The translations under genes were made by a program, and so were the position numbers. Below the pieces are notes generated by a model. That model made no database searches. It had not been told where the DNA came from and saw nothing but the letters and a program-made list of their open reading frames with translations. Positions 6,179 to 13,571 of a stretch of DNA of 24,891 bases are shown here, one piece after another; positions within the stretch are counted from its first letter, which is position 1, and each line of letters starts with the position of its first letter. Origin of the DNA: Nitrospirota bacterium (GTDB taxonomy: Bacteria > Nitrospirota > Nitrospiria > Nitrospirales > NS-4). The stretch spans positions 1-24,891 of the forward strand of contig VBOK01000078.1 in the NCBI GenBank assembly GCA_005877565.1, given 5' to 3'.

Positions 6179-8221
6179 TTACAGCAAGCTCTGCGGGTCG
6201 ACGTCGATGTCGCAACGGAGGCCGCCGGCGCGTCCCGCTTTTTCCAACTCTGCGAGCGTCGCCTGCACGGCCTGCCGCAACGCCGTCCCATCCGGCCCCT
6301 TCACCACAAGCTGCCAGCGTACGCGACCGCGTACGCGGAACGGGGTGGCAGGGATCGGGCCCAGTATCTCGAAGTGCGCGGGACGCGCGCGCTCGCTTTC
6401 GGCTCGTAAGAGAGTCGCCCACTTGGTCGCAGCGGTCTCGACTCGTTCCTCCTTGGTGCCACTGACCCGCAACCCGATCAGCTGGCCGAACGGGGGATAG
6501 CCCAGCGCCTTCCTGGCCGCCAATTCGTTGTCGTAGAAGAATCGGGGATCCCGTTCGGCCAGGGCGCGGATTACGTGATGTTGCGGGACGTAGGTCTGCA
6601 TCACGATGCGAGCGGTCGAATCCTTAGAGTCGGCCAGCGCCATCACCTCACGCATCGTGTGGTAGGCCCGTTCGGCCGCCCGGAAGTCCGGCAGGTTCAA
6701 CGCGGCATCGGGATGGACCAGGCCCACCAGGGAGACGACCGGTCGGGGAGACCGCGTGACGACCAGTTGGGTGCCGATCAGGATGTTGAGCTCTCCGGCC
6801 TGCAACAGGGTGAGGATCGCCGCGTTGGCGCGATCCCCGCCGGGACGATCGCGTTCCAGGCGGGCGACACGGGCCTCGGGGAATCGGACTCGCACTGCTT
6901 CTTCCACGGCCTCGGTCCCGAATCCGGAGGGGGACAGACGGGCTCCCAGGCAGGACGGGCAGGCCTCCGGCACCTGTCCGGTGCTGCCGCAATGACCGCA
7001 TCGGAGCAGGCCGTCGTGTTTATGGTACACCCATCCCACCGCGCAGGCCGGGCACTTCACGGCTTGGCCGCAGTCACGACACTGGAGGACCGGGGCATAC
7101 CCCTTGCGGTTGAGAAACAGGAGAGCCTTCTTGCCAGCAGCCAGACAGTCTGCGATCGCCTCGGTGAGCGGCGGGCTCAATATGGTGCCGAATGGCGCGT
7201 CACGCAGGTCCACCACCGTCGCTTGCGGCGCCCCGTCGGGGGTCGCACGGAGCAGCAGGACCTCCGAACCGACTGCGTGCACGGTTGTCAGGGAAGGATG
7301 TGCGGAGGCCAGCACGAGCACGGCTCCGGCGCGCCTGGCGCGTTCGTCGGCCACGACCCGCGTATCGTAACGGGGCACGTTTTCCGCCTTGTAGGCGGGA
7401 TGGTCCTCCTGGTCGATGACGATGAGTCCCAGATGGGCGAGGGGGGCCAAGACGGCTGAACGGGTGCCCACCACGACGGACGCTTCGCCCTGCTGGATGC
7501 GGGCCCACGCCTTCCGACGCGCTCCGGGAGGAAGGCCGCCATGATACACCTGGCAGCGACGTCCCCAACGAGACAGGAAAACGCCTTGGCTCGCCTCCAC
7601 GCGTACGACTTCAGGGAGCAACACGAGCGCGGTCCGTCCCTGCTCCAGCGTCGCCTCGATGGCGTTGTCGTAGAGTTCCCCCAACTCGTAGGTGGCCGCG
7701 GGCAGGAAGATGCGTTCCTGGCGATGCTGGGCAAGGGCGTCCAGGAGCTTCGCGCGGAGCGGAGCCATTTCTTCACTGAACGCTGAACGCTGAATGCTGA
7801 ATGCTGAAGGATCGGAGGCGGGAACAGGAGTGACGGAGGGAATATTGTCCGTGCGTTTCGTACGTGCGGCGGAGTGTGCCTTGTCGGGAGCGCCGTGGAA
7901 CGCGAGACGCAGGCATTGTCCCAACGGGGCCAGGTACCGCTCCGAAACCCATTGGGCCAGCGCAAGGAGGTCTGGCGGGATGCTGGGTTTCTCGTCCACC
8001 CGTGCGAGGACTTCTCGGATCCGCGCAGTCTTCCCGCCGGTGTCGGCGTGGGGCGTGACCGTCACGATGTAGCCGGTCAGCGTGCTCCGTCCGAACGGGA
8101 CGCGGACACGCATGCCGGGTACCCATGGACCTGGATCGCCGGATGGGACGACGTACGTGAAGACGCGAGAGAGACGGCGGGGGACGGCTACCTGAAGGTA
8201 CAGCGGGGCGTCGGCGGCCAA
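6179..8221 (-). CDS. priA: PriA-like primosomal protein with degenerate helicase motifs
   Basis: PriA recognises stalled forks and reloads the replicative helicase. The 680-residue protein (E. coli about 730) has the N-terminal 3'-DNA-binding domain (about 1-105), a linker, two helicase-like lobes and the eight zinc-ribbon cysteines (381, 384, 390, 393, 408, 411, 421, 424). GTRSAVLAPL, FLNRKGYAP and DFRAAERAY confirm PriA. The ATPase motifs are eroded. The GVTGSGKT position reads roughly PAATYELGEL (174-183), DEEH is DQED (270-273), SAT is SAH (306-308), and the motif VI QVAGRAGR region reads EVMALADS (525-532). The frame is uninterrupted, so this is not a simple broken gene. I infer a structural, non-helicase restart protein, as in actinobacterial PriA. 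Start is a TTG at 8221 without a clear ribosome binding site. Confidence 0.9.
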   Translation of the reverse strand: MAADAPLYLQVAVPRRLSRVFTYVVPSGDPGPWVPGMRVRVPFGRSTLTGYIVTVTPHADTGGKTARIREVLARVDEKPSIPPDLLALAQWVSERYLAPLGQCLRLAFHGAPDKAHSAARTKRTDNIPSVTPVPASDPSAFSIQRSAFSEEMAPLRAKLLDALAQHRQERIFLPAATYELGELYDNAIEATLEQGRTALVLLPEVVRVEASQGVFLSRWGRRCQVYHGGLPPGARRKAWARIQQGEASVVVGTRSAVLAPLAHLGLIVIDQEDHPAYKAENVPRYDTRVVADERARRAGAVLVLASAHPSLTTVHAVGSEVLLLRATPDGAPQATVVDLRDAPFGTILSPPLTEAIADCLAAGKKALLFLNRKGYAPVLQCRDCGQAVKCPACAVGWVYHKHDGLLRCGHCGSTGQVPEACPSCLGARLSPSGFGTEAVEEAVRVRFPEARVARLERDRPGGDRANAAILTLLQAGELNILIGTQLVVTRSPRPVVSLVGLVHPDAALNLPDFRAAERAYHTMREVMALADSKDSTARIVMQTYVPQHHVIRALAERDPRFFYDNELAARKALGYPPFGQLIGLRVSGTKEERVETAATKWATLLRAESERARPAHFEILGPIPATPFRVRGRVRWQLVVKGPDGTALRQAVQATLAELEKAGRAGGLRCDIDVDPQSLL
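7777..7804. repeat. Heptanucleotide tandem repeat inside priA
   Basis: Four consecutive 7-base units, TGAACGC, TGAACGC, TGAATGC, TGAATGC, are followed by a partial TGAA. Read in the priA frame they encode part of the segment PSAFSIQRSAFS (about residues 139-149) in the linker between the DNA-binding domain and the first helicase-like lobe. Seven is not a multiple of three, so gain or loss of one unit would shift the frame. Confidence 0.85.
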
Positions 8222-8231
8222 GGCATGCGTG

Positions 8232-8519
8232 TTACTGAGCGGTCACCTTTAAAGCGGTGTACTGGCCGCCGCCGGTCTGAAACTCGACGGTCACCTGGTC
8301 TCCCTTGGCCAGGTCGCTCAGGGACTTTCGGCTTCCCGTGAAAGCCGTCTTGGCGTTCACGACGAAGGTGAACCGGTTCCCGTCCGGCTTCTTGACGGTC
8401 AGCTTGTTCGCTGCCGTGTCCACTTTCAGGACCTCGCCGACGAATTGTTCTCCGGCCAGCGCTGTTGTCACGGTCAGGGAGAGGGCACAGATGATGGCGA
8501 TGGCCGTTCTCCGGAACAT
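8232..8519 (-). CDS. Small exported protein, unknown function
   Basis: This 95-residue protein starts MFRRTAIAIICALSLTVTTA, a clear signal peptide with likely cleavage after ALA (residue 22). The mature part, about 73 residues, is predicted beta-rich: VGEVLKVDTAANKLTVKKPD, FTFVVNAKTAF and GDQVTVEF. It resembles a small OB- or SH3-like barrel of the kind found in periplasmic proteins, but I cannot name a family. AAGG six bases before the ATG at 8519 supports this start over a longer open frame that begins at 8648 inside the upstream gene and would place a long basic stretch before the signal peptide. It lies 40 bases downstream of the OmpA-domain gene and 10 bases upstream of priA, so it probably shares their transcript. 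Confidence 0.78.
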   Translation of the reverse strand: MFRRTAIAIICALSLTVTTALAGEQFVGEVLKVDTAANKLTVKKPDGNRFTFVVNAKTAFTGSRKSLSDLAKGDQVTVEFQTGGGQYTALKVTAQ

Positions 8520-8559
8520 GCGATGCCTTATCCTAAATCGCGGTCGAAGCATATGCAAA

Positions 8560-9789
8560 TCAGTTGCCGGCGACCACGAGACGGGCCCGGCGGTTTTGCA
8601 TGTAGCAGGCCTCATCCTTCTCGGTGCAGAACGGCTTGTCCTTTCCAAAGCTGATGACCGTGAAGGGATTGCTGACTCCCAACTCCGTGAGGAAGCGGCG
8701 GACTTCCAGGGCCCGTTTTTCCCCTAAGATCCGGTTATACTCCGTGCCTCCCCGTTCGTCGGCGTAGCCCTCGATGGTAACCGCAGCATTCGCGTTCTGC
8801 TTGAGGAGTTCGGCTTGTGCCGTGAGGGTCTTCTGGGCCTGATCCGTCAGCGCCCACTTGTCGAAGTCGAAGTAGATGTCCTCGAGGGCCGTCGAGGGGG
8901 GCGGCGCCGGCGCTTCAGGCGACGTCACTTTGGCGACAGCCGGCGGTGCGCCCTCGGCTTTCGGCACCTCCTTGACTGGCTTGACTGGCGGCGATGGGGG
9001 CAGCATGCGGCTCACGATGTCTCCCCGATGGATGGCGTCACGGCTCTGCACCACATAGGCGGTCGCGGTCTGTGGCTGCAGCCCGATGACTTTGATCTCG
9101 GCGAGCACCACGTCCGGGTTCTTGGTCATGAGGGAGAGCCGGCGGCCCGGACGGATCACGCTGAAGCGGTCTCCCAGCGCGACGCCATCCGTCTCACCCC
9201 GGTCGATGTAAACGATTTCCGACTGTGCGGTGACCTGGCGCGCCTGCTTGAAGTCCACGATCACTCCCGTGAGGGGCCCGCTGGTCGTCTGCTGGGCCGG
9301 CACCTCTGGGGGGAGTTGGAACGGCATCACCAAATCGCCGGGCGAGATCGAGTCGAAGGCGCGTTCGATGCGAGTCGAGACGACGTTCTCCTTAGGTTCG
9401 GTCGTGACTTGGAGAATGCCCAGAATGACCATGATGTGTCCCAATGGGGCCTGCGTGACCGGATGGTAGACTTGCCTTGTGGGGCGGTAGAGGGTGAGCC
9501 GGTCGCCGACCTTCACGTTCGCCTCCGGCAGCACCCGGATGTAGAGGACATCGCCCATCCCGAAGAGCTGTTTGGCGTCGCGCGAGCCAACTACCAGGCC
9601 GGAGGCTTGCTCGGAGAACTTGAGGTACCCGCCTTGAAAGGCGATGGCTGGGTCGCCTACCAAGGCCCGAGTTGGCGGTGCCTGAGCGTCTTCAGCGAAG
9701 GCCGGAGTGACGGCTCCTGCCGGAAGACTCAGCCCCCATGCGACGACCAAGACCTGAACCCATGCCCGCTTCTGTCGTGGTATTCCCAT
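8560..9789 (-). CDS. Envelope protein with C-terminal OmpA/Pal-type peptidoglycan-binding domain
   Basis: This 409-residue exported protein begins MGIPRQKRAWVQVLVVAWGL. Its signal peptide is probably cleaved after AFA near residue 33; there is no lipobox cysteine. Residues about 40-260 hold two repeats of a beta-rich unit (GDVLYIRVLPE...VGDRLTLYRP and SEIVYIDRGETDG...GDRFSVIRPG), each ending in a GD-x-V segment. A Pro/Ala-rich linker (about 265-300) leads to the OmpA domain (305-409) with IYFDFDKWAL and GYADERGGTEYNRILGEKRA. The Asp and Arg expected to hold diaminopimelate are present, so it probably anchors to peptidoglycan. GGAGG five bases before the ATG at 9789 fixes the start rather than the upstream ATG at 9807. 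Confidence 0.86.
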   Translation of the reverse strand: MGIPRQKRAWVQVLVVAWGLSLPAGAVTPAFAEDAQAPPTRALVGDPAIAFQGGYLKFSEQASGLVVGSRDAKQLFGMGDVLYIRVLPEANVKVGDRLTLYRPTRQVYHPVTQAPLGHIMVILGILQVTTEPKENVVSTRIERAFDSISPGDLVMPFQLPPEVPAQQTTSGPLTGVIVDFKQARQVTAQSEIVYIDRGETDGVALGDRFSVIRPGRRLSLMTKNPDVVLAEIKVIGLQPQTATAYVVQSRDAIHRGDIVSRMLPPSPPVKPVKEVPKAEGAPPAVAKVTSPEAPAPPPSTALEDIYFDFDKWALTDQAQKTLTAQAELLKQNANAAVTIEGYADERGGTEYNRILGEKRALEVRRFLTELGVSNPFTVISFGKDKPFCTEKDEACYMQNRRARLVVAGN

Positions 9790-9816
9790 GCCAGCCTCCA
9801 AGTTCACACTAAGGGG

Positions 9817-9844
9817 AGCATAGCAGATATCGAACAGAAGTCAA
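9817..9844 (-). promoter_or_regulatory. Sigma-70 promoter for OmpA-domain gene
   Basis: On the minus strand TTGACT (9844-9839) is followed after 16 bases by TATGCT (9822-9817). This leaves a short leader that includes the GGAGG site of the gene starting at 9789. The spacing and both boxes are close to consensus. Confidence 0.6.
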
Positions 9845-9893
9845 GATAAAACTCTTGATTGACGAGGGGTTATGATGGTGCTACCGTATAACT

Positions 9894-10388
9894 ATGCGAC
9901 GAGTGTTGGGTGTGATCGGCGTGACGGTCTTTCTTTGTGTCATCCCTGCGATGCTCGAATCAGCGGAGCAGGGAGGGGCCAGTCTGTCGCCTTCGGGGTA
10001 CGCGTTGCCCGCAGAGCCCGACGAATTCGACCGCCGTGAAGTGAACGCCTACTACGACTGGCGGAACAACATGTTCTTCCGCGTTTTCAAGCTGGCGGAC
10101 CAGGAAAGCAAGCCGGATTTCATGACGGCTCGCCGTACGTATAAGGTGTCAGTCAACCAGTACGGTTATGAGGTCGCCATCACGTTTGCCCATCCGCTCT
10201 TTTACTGGGTGGACCTTGACGGCAACGGGGAGTTCGAACCGAGCAAGGGCGAGATGTGGATTGATGTAGAAGAAGACGGCGTCAACGGGAACGAACGGCT
10301 CTACGACCCGATGACGCCGGGTGAGGGACCACGCGGGCCGGTGCCCATGCCTCCGGCTCTACCAGGCAGATCGAGACAGCCTTTGTAG
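9894..10388 (+). CDS. Exported protein with calcium-loop-like motif
   Basis: This 164-residue protein has an N-terminal signal peptide (MRRVLGVIGVTVFLCVIPAM, likely cleaved after ESA at residue 24). The mature part contains NAYYDWRNNMFFRVFKLADQ and an acidic loop VDLDGNGEFEPSKGE (106-120). In that loop Asp107, Asp109 and Asn111 lie at the 1, 3 and 5 positions of an EF-hand or dockerin-like calcium loop. A second acidic stretch, DVEEDGVNGNE, follows. The C-terminus is Pro-rich. I do not recognise the family and infer only that it is periplasmic or secreted and may bind calcium. It diverges from the OmpA-domain gene across a 104-base region. TATAACT directly before the ATG looks like a -10 box but lies too close to serve this start. 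Confidence 0.72.
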   Translation: MRRVLGVIGVTVFLCVIPAMLESAEQGGASLSPSGYALPAEPDEFDRREVNAYYDWRNNMFFRVFKLADQESKPDFMTARRTYKVSVNQYGYEVAITFAHPLFYWVDLDGNGEFEPSKGEMWIDVEEDGVNGNERLYDPMTPGEGPRGPVPMPPALPGRSRQPL

Positions 10389-10394
10389 CAGGTA

Positions 10395-10628
10395 ATGGAA
10401 AAAAAGCGCGGCATGGCCAAGCTTGATCAAAGGACGTTGACCAACCAGCCGGACCCACCTGACTTCGGCAAGACCACCTCCAAGCGGGTCCGTACGCAGA
10501 TTCATCGAAGGACAAAAACGGCTGAACCGCTGACAGAGCAATGGGAGGCAGGTTCAGGCCAGCCGCCACGGGATCTTCGTACCCCGCCGGAGAAAGTAGC
10601 CCGCCGGGCATCGTCTGAGAAGCCGTAA
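10395..10628 (+). CDS. Possible small basic protein
   Basis: This 77-codon frame begins six bases after the previous stop (MEKKRGMAKLDQRTLTNQPD) and is rich in Lys, Arg, Pro and Thr with no hydrophobic core, so the product would be disordered. A weak AGG precedes the ATG. Position and direction suit a second gene of a short operon, but composition alone cannot separate this from a chance frame, and I recognise no homologue. Confidence 0.35.
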   Translation: MEKKRGMAKLDQRTLTNQPDPPDFGKTTSKRVRTQIHRRTKTAEPLTEQWEAGSGQPPRDLRTPPEKVARRASSEKP

Positions 10629-10660
10629 GGCCCATCCAAAGCGCGGTTTATGGGTCTTTT
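10629..10660 (+). terminator. Weak hairpin terminator candidate
   Basis: GGCCCAT (10629-10635) can pair with ATGGGTC (10650-10656) using one G-T pair, across a 14-base loop, and TTTT follows. It directly follows the stop of the small basic frame and precedes the nuo operon. The long loop makes it a modest candidate. Confidence 0.35.
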
Positions 10661-10666
10661 GGTTGC

Positions 10667-10696
10667 TTGCTTTGTTTGAAAACGCGATGTTAGACT
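10667..10696 (+). promoter_or_regulatory. Possible nuo operon promoter
   Basis: TTGCTT at 10667-10672 and TAGACT at 10691-10696 are 18 bases apart in an A+T-rich stretch upstream of nuoA. The match is only moderate, but the region is the obvious place for the operon promoter. Confidence 0.3.
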
Positions 10697-10738
10697 GTTT
10701 TTTCCATTGTTAAGTCGTTGTGTTAGGGGGGCGAAAAA

Positions 10739-11122
10739 GTGGACGGTCCTGCGCATCTGCTGTCCTATCTCTCGAATTATTTCCCGATCCTGGTGTTCAT
10801 CGGGGTGGCGTTTGCGTTCGGGGCAGGCACGCTGGTCCTGAGTCACCTTCTCCAGCCGAAACTGCCTGACCCGGAAAAACTCAGCCCGTACGAGTGCGGG
10901 AGTGAACCCTTCTCCGATGCACGGATGCCGTTTCCGGTCCGCTACTACATTATCGCGATGCTGTTCGTGATCTTCGACATTGAAATCGTGTTTCTGTACC
11001 CGTGGGCCGTCGCGTTCGACCGGATCGGCGTGATCGGCATGGTGGAGATGTTGATCTTCATCGCGCTGTTCGTCGTCGGCTATGTCTATGCCTGGAAGAA
11101 AGGGGCGCTGGAATGGGACTGA
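10739..11122 (+). CDS. nuoA: NADH-quinone oxidoreductase subunit A
   Basis: NuoA is a small membrane subunit at the junction between the quinone site and the membrane arm of complex I. The 127-residue protein has three hydrophobic segments (about 10-35, 65-90 and 97-120). The conserved loop YECGSEPFSDARMPFPVRYY follows the first, then the acidic helix IFDIEIVFLYPWA. The start is a GTG at 10739, with a run of G (AGGGGGG) seven bases upstream as ribosome binding site. It opens the nuo operon; the stop overlaps the nuoB start by 10 bases. Confidence 0.96.
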   Translation: MDGPAHLLSYLSNYFPILVFIGVAFAFGAGTLVLSHLLQPKLPDPEKLSPYECGSEPFSDARMPFPVRYYIIAMLFVIFDIEIVFLYPWAVAFDRIGVIGMVEMLIFIALFVVGYVYAWKKGALEWD

Positions 11123-11664
11123 CGGGGCAGAACGAACCGGCGCTGAATCTCATCCAGGTCGCGCGCGGCCACCAGAAGGACGGGGATACGGGGATCATCC
11201 TGACCACGCTGGAGAAGGCCGTCAATTGGGCCCGCAAAGGGTCGCTCTGGCCGATGACCTTCGGCTTGGCCTGCTGCGCCATCGAAATGATCGCCGCGGT
11301 CTCTTCGCGCTACGACATCGATCGGTACGGCGCCGGCGTCTTTCGCGCGTCTCCGCGGCAGTCCGACCTCATGATCGTGGCCGGCACGGTGTGTGTGCGG
11401 ATGGCACCGGTGATCCGGAAGATCTACGATCAGATGCCGGAGCCGCGCTACGTGATCGCGATGGGGTCGTGCGCGACCTCCGGCAACATCTACGACAGCT
11501 ACAGCGTCGTGCAGGGGGTCGATCGGTTCATCCCCGTAGACATGTACGTGCCGGGCTGCCCGCCCACGCCCGAGGCCCTGTTCGACGGCATCCTCAAGCT
11601 CCAGGAGCAGATCATGCAGCGGAGCGTGTTCTACAAGAAGCCGCCGGAGGCGGTGAAGGCCTGA
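11113..11664 (+). CDS. nuoB: NADH-quinone oxidoreductase subunit B
   Basis: NuoB carries the terminal [4Fe-4S] cluster N2 that passes electrons to quinone (or receives them in reverse). The 183-residue protein shows all four ligands: adjacent Cys54 and Cys55 in FGLACCAIEM, Cys120 in MGSCATSGN, and Cys149 in YVPGCPPTPE. The ATG at 11113 overlaps the last codons of nuoA by 10 bases and matches the family start; the frame is open upstream, but only as antisense-free overlap within nuoA. nuoC begins two bases after the stop, indicating tight coupling. Confidence 0.97.
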   Translation: MGLTGQNEPALNLIQVARGHQKDGDTGIILTTLEKAVNWARKGSLWPMTFGLACCAIEMIAAVSSRYDIDRYGAGVFRASPRQSDLMIVAGTVCVRMAPVIRKIYDQMPEPRYVIAMGSCATSGNIYDSYSVVQGVDRFIPVDMYVPGCPPTPEALFDGILKLQEQIMQRSVFYKKPPEAVKA

Positions 11665-11666
11665 CC

Positions 11667-12164
11667 GTGCACCCCGACGCCCAGAAGATCCAGCAGGCCT
11701 TCCCCGAAGCCGTCCAGAGCGCCGTCGAGTGGCGGGGCGACCTGACCCTCCACGTGAAGCGGGATCGCCTGCACGCGGTCTGCCGGTATCTGCATGACGA
11801 TCCCGGACTGGACTACGACTACATCGTCCACGTGAGCTCCGTGGATTGGCCGGACCACCCCGAGCGGTTCGAGGTCGTCTATGAGTTCTACTCGATCCGG
11901 CGCAAGCAGCGGATCCGCGTGAAGAGCGGGGTACCGGAAGACGATTGCGTGGCGGATTCTATGACGGACATCTGGAAGGGGGCCGATTTCATGGAGCGCG
12001 AGGTGTACGACATGATGGGGATCCGGTTCCGGAACCATCCGAACCTCGTGCGGGTCCTGCTCCCGGATGATTTCCCGGAAGGCTATCCCTTGCGGAAGGA
12101 TTTCCCCGTGCGCGGCAAGGGGTGGCGCGACACGTTCACCTTCATCGGTGAGAAGACCGGATAA
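11667..12164 (+). CDS. nuoC: NADH-quinone oxidoreductase subunit C
   Basis: NuoC is the '30 kDa' peripheral-arm subunit that supports NuoB and NuoD near the quinone site. The 165-residue protein contains the family signature EREVYDMMGIRFRNHPNLVR, followed by LLPDDFPEGYPLRKDFPVRG. The start is a GTG at 11667, two bases after the nuoB stop. The frame stays open far upstream through nuoB, but the conserved start region (HPDAQKIQQAFP) begins here. NuoC and NuoD are separate proteins, unlike the E. coli fusion. Confidence 0.95.
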   Translation: MHPDAQKIQQAFPEAVQSAVEWRGDLTLHVKRDRLHAVCRYLHDDPGLDYDYIVHVSSVDWPDHPERFEVVYEFYSIRRKQRIRVKSGVPEDDCVADSMTDIWKGADFMEREVYDMMGIRFRNHPNLVRVLLPDDFPEGYPLRKDFPVRGKGWRDTFTFIGEKTG

Positions 12165-12170
12165 GGGCCC

Positions 12171-13421
12171 ATGCCGCAGCCATTAGAAGATCAGCGCACC
12201 ACCGTCTATAAGGTGGACCCGGAGCATCCGGCGAATCCGACGCTGCCGACGCTGCGCACCGAGGAGATGATGCTCAACATGGGGCCCCAGCACCCCAGCA
12301 CGCACGGCGTGCTGAAGGTGGTGCTGGCCCTGGAGGGCGAGCGGATCGTCAAGGCGACGCCGGTCATGGGGTTTCTGCACCGGGGCGTGGAGAAACTGGC
12401 GGAGGACGGCACCTATCATCAGTTCATCCCCCACACGGACCGCCTGGACTACGTCTGCGCGATGTACAACAACTTCGCCTACTGCCGGGCCGTCGAGAAG
12501 CTGCTGGATTTGAAAGTCCCTCCGCGCGCGGAGTACCTGCGCACGATCGTGGCCGAGGTGCAGCGGATCATCGGGCACCTGTTCTGGCTCGGCACACAGG
12601 CGCTGGACATCGGCGCGATGACGGTGTTCTTCTACACCTTCCGCGACCGGGAGATCCTCCTGGACTTCTTTGACGAGCTCTGCGGGGCACGGCTGACCAC
12701 GAGCTGGTACCGGATCGGAGGTGTCGAACGGGACTTCACGCCGGACTTGGTCGAAAAGCTGCGCCGCTTCTGCGACTACTTCCCGCCGAAGCTGGAGGAG
12801 TACGTCACCTTCTTGAACACCAACCGGATCTGGCTCTCACGCACCAAGGGCGTGGCGGTGATCTCGGCCGAGGACGCCGTCAACTTTGGATTGAGCGGGC
12901 CGACGCTGCGCGGGTCCGGCGTGGACTACGATCTGCGCAAGTTCGAGCCCTACGCCGCGTACGGCGACTGCGAGTGGAGCGTGCCGGTCGGCAAGAATGG
13001 CGACACGTACGACCGGTACTGGGTCCGCGTCGAGGAGATGCGGCAGAGCCGGAACATGGTCAAGCAGCTCCTGGGGAAGATTCCCGACGGGCCGGTCATG
13101 GCCGACGTGCCGAGCGTGACGTTACCTCCCAAGGACAAGGTCTTCAATGACCTGGCCAGCATGATTCAGCAGTTCAAGCTGTTCTCCCAGGGTTTTCAGG
13201 CCCCGAAGGGGGAGATCTATTGCGGGACCGAGGCCGCCAAGGGCGAGTTGGGGTTCTACATCGTCAGCGACGGCGGAGGGAAACCCTACCGCCTGAAGAT
13301 TCGCGCCCCCTCCTTCATTCATATGGGCGCGTTCGATTTCATGGCCCGAGGCTACATGATCGCCGATATCGTGACGATCTTCGGCACGTACGACATAGTC
13401 ATGGGCGAGTGCGACAGGTGA
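12171..13421 (+). CDS. nuoD: NADH-quinone oxidoreductase subunit D
   Basis: NuoD ('49 kDa') forms the quinone-reaction chamber with NuoB. The 416-residue protein has LNMGPQHPSTHGVLKVVLAL with the quinone-binding His, GFLHRGVEKLAE, and the typical C-terminus FGTYDIVMGECDR. It is full length. An AAGGG four bases before the ATG is the ribosome binding site. A palindromic repeat begins directly at its stop codon, separating it from nuoG where nuoE and nuoF often stand. Confidence 0.97.
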   Translation: MPQPLEDQRTTVYKVDPEHPANPTLPTLRTEEMMLNMGPQHPSTHGVLKVVLALEGERIVKATPVMGFLHRGVEKLAEDGTYHQFIPHTDRLDYVCAMYNNFAYCRAVEKLLDLKVPPRAEYLRTIVAEVQRIIGHLFWLGTQALDIGAMTVFFYTFRDREILLDFFDELCGARLTTSWYRIGGVERDFTPDLVEKLRRFCDYFPPKLEEYVTFLNTNRIWLSRTKGVAVISAEDAVNFGLSGPTLRGSGVDYDLRKFEPYAAYGDCEWSVPVGKNGDTYDRYWVRVEEMRQSRNMVKQLLGKIPDGPVMADVPSVTLPPKDKVFNDLASMIQQFKLFSQGFQAPKGEIYCGTEAAKGELGFYIVSDGGGKPYRLKIRAPSFIHMGAFDFMARGYMIADIVTIFGTYDIVMGECDR

Positions 13422-13546
13422 CAGAAATGCTGAAAACAGCCTCCAACTTTGTTCTCGGTCGCTCGTTCACCTCAACGTACGAAAAAAGTACGCCTCGGTG
13501 CCCGAGCTTCCCTGCGGCCTCGTTGGCGGCCGTTTTGAGCATTCTG
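13422..13546. repeat. Large palindromic repeat between nuoD and nuoG
   Basis: CAGAAATGCTGAAAAC at the left end pairs with GTTTTGAGCATTCTG at the right end. The arms continue inward as an imperfect palindrome over about 55 bases each, to a central CGTAC-GAAAAAA-GTACG hairpin. The arm contains CCTCGGTGCCCGAGC-type sequence that I recall from dispersed REP- or MITE-like elements. It abuts the nuoD stop, and nuoG's GGAG ribosome binding site lies just beyond it. No open frame is present inside it. Confidence 0.8.
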
Positions 13547-13571
13547 TGGTTTTAGGATTTGGAGTAATCAG

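Noticed and set aside
8815..9849. Plus-strand open frame opposite the OmpA-domain gene
   Set aside because: It is antisense to a gene with a signal peptide, ribosome binding site, promoter and recognised domain.
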